Source: a virus. Taken from it: DNA of 42,422 nt. Shown here piece after piece: positions 37,969-42,422 of this stretch. The translations under genes were made by a program, and so were the position numbers. The notes below the pieces were generated by a model. That model was not told the origin of the DNA. It made no database searches and worked only from the letters and a program-made list of their open reading frames with translations. Location: the IMG/VR virus record IMGVR_UViG_3300042090_003214, positions 1 through 42,422 of that record, one strand, 5' to 3'. Each line of letters starts with the position of its first letter. Position 1 is the first letter of the stretch.

Positions 37969-38319
37969 TCATGCTCCGATCCGCGAGAGGAGTCCGGCCG
38001 CGCTCGAGGCGGCGAGCCAGACGAAGCCCGCCAGCTGCCACGAGTCGAGGAGGCCCGCGAAGTGGGCGGCGAGCGTCAGGGCGAGCGAGGTCCAGATCGA
38101 GACGCACCAGTCGCAGTGGACGAGGCGCACGACCCAGTGCGGGACGCTGCGCGCTGAGCCGGGGATCTCGCTGCCGTCGGGGGCCCGCATCGGCTCGACC
38201 CGCGGCGGGAAGCGGTAGACGAGGTCCTCGCGCCAGGGCGCGGTCAGCGAGTCCGTCGTGATCAGCCGGGTCACCCGGTAGACGGCGAGGGCCAGGAGGA
38301 GGAGGTCGGCCCACGTCAC
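37969..38319 (-). CDS. DUF1360-like membrane protein
   Basis: A 116-residue protein from GTG 38319: TWADLLLLALAVYRVTRLITTD with a first membrane segment, a basic stretch, then LVHCDWCVSIWTSLALTLAAHF (CxxC in front of the second segment) and a third segment (WQLAGFVWLAASSAAGLL). The YRVTRLITTDSL and CxxC-W pattern is that of DUF1360. Function unknown. It overlaps an 8-codon frame by GTGA and lies 4 nt before the portal gene. Confidence 0.75.
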   Translation of the reverse strand: MTWADLLLLALAVYRVTRLITTDSLTAPWREDLVYRFPPRVEPMRAPDGSEIPGSARSVPHWVVRLVHCDWCVSIWTSLALTLAAHFAGLLDSWQLAGFVWLAASSAAGLLSRIGA

Positions 38320-38342
38320 CGCTGCGCTGCGCCCGAGGACAT
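38316..38342 (-). CDS. Possible 8-residue leader peptide
   Basis: MSSGAAQR then TGA, with the stop overlapping the start of the DUF1360-like gene (GTGA). Its ATG lies 8 nt after TAGCAT (38351-38356), which fits a -10 hexamer with near-leaderless spacing. It could couple translation to the virion operon. Speculative. Confidence 0.2.
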   Translation of the reverse strand: MSSGAAQR

Positions 38343-38350
38343 GGAGGAGG

Positions 38351-38356
38351 ATGCTA
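38351..38356 (-). promoter_or_regulatory. Possible -10 hexamer before the virion operon
   Basis: TAGCAT on the minus strand, 8 nt before an ATG, in the 130-nt gap between the small-gene cluster and the portal operon. The rest of the gap (38320-38449) holds no other recognisable signal. No good -35 box. Confidence 0.3.
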
Positions 38357-38449
38357 CAGAACCCAGGGCCGTTCGACGTGGACAGAGTGGGCGGTGTTTC
38401 TCCGGACCCTCACCGGTGGACTCCCGCTTTCCAGAGATTGGGGCGAAGC

Positions 38450-38575
38450 CTACTTGGCCACGACGGTCGTCGTCTTCGCCTTCTTGACGCCCTTGGAGCG
38501 GAACACGGACTTGCCCTTGCGGCCCAGCCCGGCGGGCTTCGCCTTCGGTCGCTTCGGGCGATGCGCGGTGGCCAC
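38450..38575 (-). CDS. Lysine-rich basic peptide
   Basis: A 41-residue peptide from GTG 38575, rich in Lys/Arg (HRPKRPKAKPAGLGRKGKSVF, then RSKGVKKAKTTTVVAK). It resembles histone-tail or ribosomal-like basic peptides that bind nucleic acid. It may condense or protect DNA. Ribosome site weak. Confidence 0.5.
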   Translation of the reverse strand: MATAHRPKRPKAKPAGLGRKGKSVFRSKGVKKAKTTTVVAK

Positions 38576-38585
38576 GTCGGCGATC

Positions 38586-38825
38586 CTATGCCACGGGCGT
38601 TATGCCGCGCACGCCTACCCGGCGCCTCGTCGGGACCCGAGAGTGCCGGTCGGCGGCCTCGGCGACCTGCGCCTCGCATGGGCGCGCGGGCGTGTCCCAG
38701 GTGCAGTCCTCGCACTCGGCCCAGTAGCGGCCGCCCGGCAGCTCGCGCACGCGGGCACGGTGGAAGGCGCTCGCCGGCTCAGCGCGACGGCGCTGGGAGC
38801 GCTCGAGGACGAGCCAGCTGCGCAC
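38586..38825 (-). CDS. Small zinc-ribbon-like protein
   Basis: A 79-residue protein from GTG 38825. It holds RYWAECEDCTWDTPARP then EAQVAEAADRHSRV, the form of small actinophage proteins with one CxxC and a helix with AAxxH. It overlaps the previous stop (TAG, then 1-3 nt). A metal site is probable but the second half-site is unclear (C and H of PCEAQ...DRH). Confidence 0.6.
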   Translation of the reverse strand: MRSWLVLERSQRRRAEPASAFHRARVRELPGGRYWAECEDCTWDTPARPCEAQVAEAADRHSRVPTRRRVGVRGITPVA

Positions 38826-38826
38826 C

Positions 38827-39372
38827 CTACGGGGCGACGACGCCGGCGCGCAGCCACCCGTGAAAGCGACAGCTCTGGCGCGGGTCCTCGGGCGGGTACT
38901 CGACGTCGGTGACGGGGTCCTTGGACGGGAGGACCTGGAGGCTCGGGTTCGCCGTGAGGTCGCCGCGCTCGATCGACCCGCTCCAGTCCCAGCACGAGAT
39001 CCGCCCCGCGCCGCGCTTGCAGTCCGCGCCGAAGGTGTCGTTGGCCGGGCAGTTGTGCGCGTGCTCCCAGGCGTGGACGCCGTAGCGGCAGCTCTCGATC
39101 GGGCAGACGAGGCCGTAGCCCGCCACGGGCCAGTGCGCGTCCATCGGCGTGGCCTCGCGGTACGTGTAGCTGACGTTCGGCCCGGCGGGGCGGCGGCGAA
39201 AGACCCAGACATCGCCCGGGCGCGCCTCGTCGTGGCGGTCGAGGTAGGTCAGGAAGTCCGCGTCCCAGCGGATCGAGCGGTCGAGGCGCGGGTCGGGTAC
39301 CGCGCCGAGGAGGATCGCCCGCCAGCGCCCCGCGTCGTGCCAGGAGTCGTAGCGGGCGCGCAGCGCTGTCAC
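38827..39372 (-). CDS. Cys-rich hypothetical protein
   Basis: A 181-residue protein from GTG 39372 (TALRARYDSWHDAGRWRAIL). Contains GYGLVCPIESCRYGVHAWEH, HNCPANDTFGADCKRG and RISCWDWSGS, so several Cys/His ligands for one or two zinc ions. The last part is basic and W-rich. I recall similar text in actinophage genomes without a known function. It overlaps the previous stop by GTGA. Confidence 0.7.
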   Translation of the reverse strand: MTALRARYDSWHDAGRWRAILLGAVPDPRLDRSIRWDADFLTYLDRHDEARPGDVWVFRRRPAGPNVSYTYREATPMDAHWPVAGYGLVCPIESCRYGVHAWEHAHNCPANDTFGADCKRGAGRISCWDWSGSIERGDLTANPSLQVLPSKDPVTDVEYPPEDPRQSCRFHGWLRAGVVAP

Positions 39373-39545
39373 TGGGCCTCCTCGGGAATCCGCACGATGA
39401 ACGAGCGCGCGTGGCGCCGCTCGGGGCCGCCGTCGAGGTAGGCCTCGCAGGTCGTCGAGCACGGGGTCACCTTGACGACGCCCTCGGCGATCCACTCCAT
39501 GATGCACCCGCAGGTGGCGATGCGCGCCGCGATCTTCTCACCCAC
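39369..39545 (-). CDS. Small Cys-rich protein
   Basis: A 58-residue protein from GTG 39545: KIAARIATCGCIMEWIAEG, then TPCSTTCEAYLDGG. Cys residues at 11, 13, 29 and 33 may bind zinc. The start overlaps the previous stop by 8 nt. Confidence 0.55.
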   Translation of the reverse strand: MGEKIAARIATCGCIMEWIAEGVVKVTPCSTTCEAYLDGGPERRHARSFIVRIPEEAQ

Positions 39546-39690
39546 GACCCGTCCCCGCGTCGTGCGTCGGCAGGGTCGCGTCGTGGAGCCAGTTCCCGAG
39601 GCGGTCGCCTCCGCCGTAGACGACGCCGAGGGCGTGGAGGACCTCGCCGAGCGGGTGCGCGATCAGGTTGTGGATCCACCAGCGCCTCAC
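39538..39690 (-). CDS. Small HNLIAHPL-type protein
   Basis: A 50-residue protein from GTG 39690: RRWWIHNLIAHPLGEVLHAL, GVVYGGGDRLGNWLHDATL. The WxHNLIAHPL ... WLHDxT frame is a small actinophage family I recognise by text, function unknown. The stop overlaps the next gene. Confidence 0.65.
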   Translation of the reverse strand: MRRWWIHNLIAHPLGEVLHALGVVYGGGDRLGNWLHDATLPTHDAGTGRG

Positions 39691-39980
39691 GCCTTGACCC
39701 ACCTGCCGTCGTGGATCCAGCCGTGGTCGCCGCAGTCCTCGCAGACCAGCGACCCCTCGACGTGCAGCGGGGAGGTCGAGGCGATCCGGTGCCCGCTCTT
39801 CTTGTCACCCTGATCGCCGATCCATCCCCAGGCAGTGTGGGTCACCGTGGCGCAGTCATGCCACCACATCCACCAGGTCGGCGGATCGCCGCAGGGGCGC
39901 ACGAAGTGGCGAGCGCCGAGGTCGAGGACTCCCGGGACGTTGGCTGGGTACTCGACGAGGTCGGGCGCCGCCGTCGTCAC
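39687..39980 (-). CDS. Trp-rich small protein with CxxC
   Basis: A 97-residue protein from GTG 39980, overlapping the DUF2786-like stop by GTGA. Notable for a run of Trp (PPTWWMWWHDCATVTHTAWGW) and a later LVCEDCGDHGWIHDGRW, possible zinc site. No family recognised. Confidence 0.6.
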   Translation of the reverse strand: MTTAAPDLVEYPANVPGVLDLGARHFVRPCGDPPTWWMWWHDCATVTHTAWGWIGDQGDKKSGHRIASTSPLHVEGSLVCEDCGDHGWIHDGRWVKA

Positions 39981-40621
39981 ATGCCGCCCCACGAGAAGGT
40001 CACGAAGAGGCCGTCAGCCGTGCGCCCGGTGACGACGATCCCCTGCCCGTTGATCACGACGCCCTGCCCGTCGAAGCGGACGACGCTGGGGCCCTGCCAC
40101 GGCATCGAGCGTCCCCAGGCGGCGTTGGTCTGCGTGGTCGTCGCCCCCTGCCCCGGAGGCGTGCCCTCGACCGTGCGTATCAGGTCGTCGATGAGACGCT
40201 GGGCGTTCGCCCTCTCCTGCCGCTCGCGGCGCTCCTGGGCCACCTGGCGCATCTGGCGCAGCCTCTCGGCGGCCGCCTGGTCGGCCGTGCGCCCCGGGTC
40301 GGGCTGCGGCGGGGGACCGGTGTGCGTCGTCGTGAAGCGGATCCCCCCGCTGTCGAAGTCGAAGTTCGGGAACCGCTCCTCGCGGCGCAGGCGCTCGTTG
40401 TCCTGGCGGATCCGGTTCGCCGCCTCGTCGACGCGGTTGGCCCAGCTCGAGCCGGCGCGGGCGAACCCTGGACCGGGAGCGCGCCGCGGCGGGGCGAGGT
40501 CGTACTTCGCCTCCAGGTGCTCGGCCTTGGCGAGGAACGAGGTGCGCTCAGCGGGGAAGGTCGTCGACGCCGCCTTCGCCCGGAGCTGCTCGACGACGCG
40601 CCTGACCGTCTCGGGCCTCAC
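39977..40621 (-). CDS. DUF2786-like protein
   Basis: A 214-residue protein. GTG 40621 (overlap GTGA) is chosen because RPETVRRVVEQLRAKAASTTF then PAERTSFLAKAEHLEAKYDL matches the DUF2786 N-terminal helices, a domain common in actinophage small proteins. The rest has basic helical text (RVDEAANRIRQDNERLRREER), a coiled coil (RLRQMRQVAQERRERQERANA) and a C-terminal beta part (GPSVVRFDGQGVVINGQGIVV). Function of DUF2786 unknown. Confidence 0.7.
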   Translation of the reverse strand: MRPETVRRVVEQLRAKAASTTFPAERTSFLAKAEHLEAKYDLAPPRRAPGPGFARAGSSWANRVDEAANRIRQDNERLRREERFPNFDFDSGGIRFTTTHTGPPPQPDPGRTADQAAAERLRQMRQVAQERRERQERANAQRLIDDLIRTVEGTPPGQGATTTQTNAAWGRSMPWQGPSVVRFDGQGVVINGQGIVVTGRTADGLFVTFSWGGM

Positions 40622-40695
40622 GTCGCCGATACCCCGCCGTAGGCGTTGCCCTCGCGCAGGCGGCGCAGGAGGCGGACGAAGCGGCGCCACGTCAT
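40618..40695 (-). CDS. 25-residue basic peptide
   Basis: MTWRRFVRLLRRLREGNAYGGVSAT. It overlaps the 28-residue gene by ATGA and the DUF2786-like gene by GTGA, so it is likely real by coupling although very short. Amphipathic basic helix. Confidence 0.4.
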   Translation of the reverse strand: MTWRRFVRLLRRLREGNAYGGVSAT

Positions 40696-40778
40696 CGGAT
40701 CAGGCTCGCTATCACCAGCCCGAGGGCCAGCACCCCGAGGGCGACGTCGACGGCTGCCGCGAGCGCCCTTCGGTCCAT
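40692..40778 (-). CDS. 28-residue single-membrane-segment peptide
   Basis: MDRRALAAAVDVALGVLALG then LVIASLIR. One hydrophobic helix with a charged N-terminus. The stop overlaps the next ATG. No function assigned. Confidence 0.45.
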   Translation of the reverse strand: MDRRALAAAVDVALGVLALGLVIASLIR

Positions 40779-40806
40779 CGCCGGATGGTAGCGGACCGCG
40801 ACCTCC

Positions 40807-41043
40807 CTAGGCGTACTCCTCGGGGTTGAAGCGGCGCGGCGAGTAGACCTCGGCGTCGAGGACCGCCGCCATCGTCGCCATCGTCTTGTGCGACTCGGTC
40901 GCCATGTGGCGCGAGAAGATCGCCGTCGCCTGCCACGGCGACATGATCTCGCCCGGGCCGGGGTCGCCCTCGGCCGGCTCGACCTCGTAGGGCCCGCAGT
41001 AGTAGCAGCGGCCCTCGATCGGCCCGTCGAGCGGCGTGCTCAC
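40807..41043 (-). CDS. Small hypothetical protein with CxxC
   Basis: A 78-residue protein from GTG 41043, overlapping the previous stop by GTGA. CYYCGPYEVEPAEGDPGPGE, then a helix (ATAIFSRHMATESHKTMATM) and YSPRRFNPEEYA. Possible zinc ligands C13, C16 with later His residues. No family assigned. Confidence 0.6.
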   Translation of the reverse strand: MSTPLDGPIEGRCYYCGPYEVEPAEGDPGPGEIMSPWQATAIFSRHMATESHKTMATMAAVLDAEVYSPRRFNPEEYA

Positions 41044-41270
41044 GGCAGGGGGCGCGGGGGTCCGGAGCGGGCATCGGCGGCGGCGCGCTCTCGGAAGGCG
41101 CGGTCCTCCTCGCGGCGCTCGGGTCGACCGCGCAGCCAGGTGGCGACGCGGGTCGAGGTCGAGGGCCAGGCGGGGCACGGCCCGGGGTGACCGGCGACGA
41201 GGAGGCAGTACCAGCCGCGGGTCGGGCGGCGACAGCGGCTCCCGCGGGGCTGGCGGCGCCTGCGCCTCAT
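41040..41270 (-). CDS. Small basic protein with GHPGPC motif
   Basis: A 76-residue protein with a strong ribosome site (GGAGGAGAG) right before ATG 41270. The text RGWYCLLVAGHPGPCPAW carries a C...GHxGxC motif found in many small actinophage proteins, possibly a zinc site. Very Arg-rich ends. Confidence 0.55.
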   Translation of the reverse strand: MRRRRRQPRGSRCRRPTRGWYCLLVAGHPGPCPAWPSTSTRVATWLRGRPERREEDRAFRERAAADARSGPPRPLP

Positions 41271-41575
41271 CTCTCCTCCAGGATCTCGGCGACGAGCTGG
41301 CGGACCATCGCCCGCGCCTCGTCGGGATCCAGTACCCCGAGGGCGGGCGTGCCCTCGGGGACGAGCATGACGACGAAGCGGCGGCGGCCCGCCTTCTCGA
41401 CGAGCAGGTCCATCATCTCGCGGTGCCTCTCGGCGCGGGCGGCGGCCCAGTCCTCGGCGTCCTCGTCGCCGAGATCGACCATCGCCTCAGGGATCAGCAC
41501 GATCGACCCAGGCAGGATCGGGTCCGTCACGACGACGGCCCTGACGACGACCTCGACCTCGCCCACGATCGCCAC
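41267..41575 (-). CDS. Hypothetical acidic protein
   Basis: A 102-residue protein from GTG 41575 (AIVGEVEVVVRAVVVTDPIL). A beta strand pair (PGSIVLIPEAMVDLGD, RRFVVMLVPEGTPALGVLDP) with helices (AERHREMMDLLVEKAG, EARAMVRQLVAEILEE). One base overlaps the previous stop (TAGTG). No family recognised. Confidence 0.6.
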   Translation of the reverse strand: MAIVGEVEVVVRAVVVTDPILPGSIVLIPEAMVDLGDEDAEDWAAARAERHREMMDLLVEKAGRRRFVVMLVPEGTPALGVLDPDEARAMVRQLVAEILEER

Positions 41576-41736
41576 TAGCTCGCCTCCTTCTCGTACATCT
41601 CGATCCGGTACAGCTTGCCCTCGGCCAGCTCGTCGAGGGTCAGGCAGGCGACGTCGCTGGGCAGCGGGAGCGGGCCGTCGTAGACGAGCTCACCCGCGAA
41701 GTCGAAGACGCGGGCGGGCACCTTCAGGTGTCCCAC
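41575..41736 (-). CDS. Small hypothetical protein
   Basis: A 53-residue protein from GTG 41736: KVPARVFDFAGELVYDGPLP, DVACLTLDELAEGKLYRIEM. Start overlaps the 104-residue gene by 13 nt and the stop shares one base with the next start. It reads as a real coding sequence with a beta-hairpin-like start and one helix. Confidence 0.5.
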   Translation of the reverse strand: MGHLKVPARVFDFAGELVYDGPLPLPSDVACLTLDELAEGKLYRIEMYEKEAS

Positions 41737-42038
41737 CACTGCTTGCCGGCGAGGCCGAACCCCGACCCCGCGTTGTGGGTCAGGCCTCCGTCGGTCAGCG
41801 AGGAGGCCGCCTTGCCCGTCTCGCCCGCCGCGAGCTGCTCTCGCCAGTCAGCGACCGGGGGGACCATGCCGCGGCCGGTCGCCTCGCGGATCGCCGCCTG
41901 GCGCGCCTGGGGGGCGTCGGGCGTCTTCGTGTTCCCCTTGAGGTCGCGGGCCTTGCCCCGAGGCGGGCGGAAGGGGACCGAGTCCTCGACGATCGGCGTG
42001 CCGTCGAGGTCGTAGTCGTCGTCCCAGACGTCACCCAC
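41724..42038 (-). CDS. Hypothetical protein
   Basis: A 104-residue protein from GTG 42038, overlapping the zinc-motif gene by 8 nt. The first 60 residues are acidic then basic and look unstructured (DDDYDLDGTPIVEDSVPF, PPRGKARDLKGNTKTPDA). The C-terminus contains DWREQLAAGETGKAA. No function assigned. Confidence 0.55.
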   Translation of the reverse strand: MGDVWDDDYDLDGTPIVEDSVPFRPPRGKARDLKGNTKTPDAPQARQAAIREATGRGMVPPVADWREQLAAGETGKAASSLTDGGLTHNAGSGFGLAGKQWWDT

Positions 42039-42422
42039 CGGCGCAGGCCTCGTGCCGGACGTTGTCCCCCGAGACGCGCTCGCCGATCTCGAAGGGCAGC
42101 CCGCAGACCGGGCAGTCGTGCCCCACGCAGGCGTCGCCCTCGGCGACCTCGACGACGACCCGCTTGTAGCCGACGCGGACGTAGCGGTCCTGCTGGTAGC
42201 GGCGCGTGCAGGCGGTACACCAGCTCGTCAGCTGGCCGGTCGCCGGATTCTTGACCTTGAAGGCGCCCTCGTCGAGCATCGCCCCCGCGCCGTCGTCGTG
42301 GCCGGCGCACCAGCGCTTGCCCTTCGGGACGGCCACGAAGAAGCCGTTGATCTTCTGGCGCCCCTTGCGGGCCTGCCCGTTGCGCCCGCCTGGGTTCTCG
42401 GACCGACGCCGGGAGGGGGACG
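42031..42422 (-). CDS. Zinc-binding protein, 5' end off window
   Basis: The frame is open to the right edge, and the in-frame GTG at 42336 has no ribosome site, so the gene probably starts beyond the window. The visible part starts with a basic stretch (RRRSENPGGRNGQARKGRQK) and then has WCAGHDDG, SWCTACTRRYQQDRYVR and CVGHDCPVCGLPFEIG, then NVRHEACAGG: up to three CxxC or CxxH half-sites. The pattern CxxH...CxxC...CPxC...H..C could be a treble-clef or HNH-like zinc site, but no catalytic HNH triad is visible. Function unknown. Confidence 0.55.
   Translation of the reverse strand, partial: SPSRRRSENPGGRNGQARKGRQKINGFFVAVPKGKRWCAGHDDGAGAMLDEGAFKVKNPATGQLTSWCTACTRRYQQDRYVRVGYKRVVVEVAEGDACVGHDCPVCGLPFEIGERVSGDNVRHEACAGG

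Noticed and set aside
42031-42422. HNH endonuclease call for the right-edge zinc protein
   Set aside because: CxxC half-sites are present but no convincing catalytic His-Asn-His set is visible, and the gene is cut by the window.
1-42422. CRISPR arrays, tRNA genes, rRNA, insertion sequences
   Set aside because: No regular direct repeats with unique spacers, no cloverleaf with a T-loop outside coding text, and no transposase-like protein were seen. This was by eye, so a degenerate tRNA could be missed.
38450-42422. Terminase genes expected upstream of the portal
   Set aside because: None of the small proteins there has Walker motifs or nuclease motifs; terminase must lie outside the window.

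Overview
The window is the structural half of a tailed double-stranded DNA phage (siphovirus type). The DNA is very rich in G+C, GTG starts are common, genes overlap by 4-base GTGA/ATGA junctions, and several units show leaderless-style promoters (a TANNNT hexamer 6-7 nt before the start codon). A helix-turn-helix protein of a kind I associate with actinobacteria is also present. Together these suggest an actinobacterial host. Nothing in the window names a species. Almost every gene lies on the minus strand, so the map reads from right to left. No terminase, integrase, lysis, replication, tRNA or CRISPR feature could be supported, so the genome extends well beyond this window.

Right end (about 42.4-38.4 kb): fifteen tightly packed small genes, many with CxxC zinc-knuckle-like motifs. 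They include a DUF2786-like protein, a 28-residue single-membrane-segment peptide, a HNLIAHPL-type small protein and a lysine-rich 41-residue peptide. From 38.3 kb the virion genes begin: a DUF1360-like membrane protein, portal, MuF-like minor head protein and a capsid maturation protease. Small genes follow (CxxC protein, two hydrophobic peptides, DUF4177-like protein, Ig-like protein).

Centre (about 31.4-12.5 kb): two blocks of probable surface proteins flank the capsid genes. The first holds a GH26-like glycosidase with an N-terminal Fn3-like domain, a Gp80-like protein, a beta-helix protein, a sugar-type methyltransferase, a glycosyltransferase and a protein built of about 24 tandem 18-residue repeats. 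The major capsid protein, a neighbouring structural protein and a probable tail-tube-like protein follow. The second block holds a shuffled family of four related fibre/decoration proteins (one with a seven-bladed propeller), a GNAT-like protein, a second GH26-like glycosidase and a second Gp80-like protein.

Left part (about 11.8 kb to the edge): head-to-tail adaptor, probable tail terminator, small protein, HK97-gp10-like protein, tail assembly chaperones joined by a probable -1 frameshift, a 1429-residue tape measure, a small protein, the distal tail protein and the start of a LamG-containing minor tail protein cut by the window edge. Two HNH endonuclease genes on the plus strand interrupt this series at 9.4-10.4 kb and 2.8-3.4 kb.

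The most unusual content is the modular design of the virion surface. One beta-rich module of about 65 residues recurs in three consecutive capsid-region proteins, and in one of them a copy is inserted inside another copy. There are also two GH26-like enzymes, a shared N-terminal motif in protease and capsid protein, and a precise 18-residue repeat protein.
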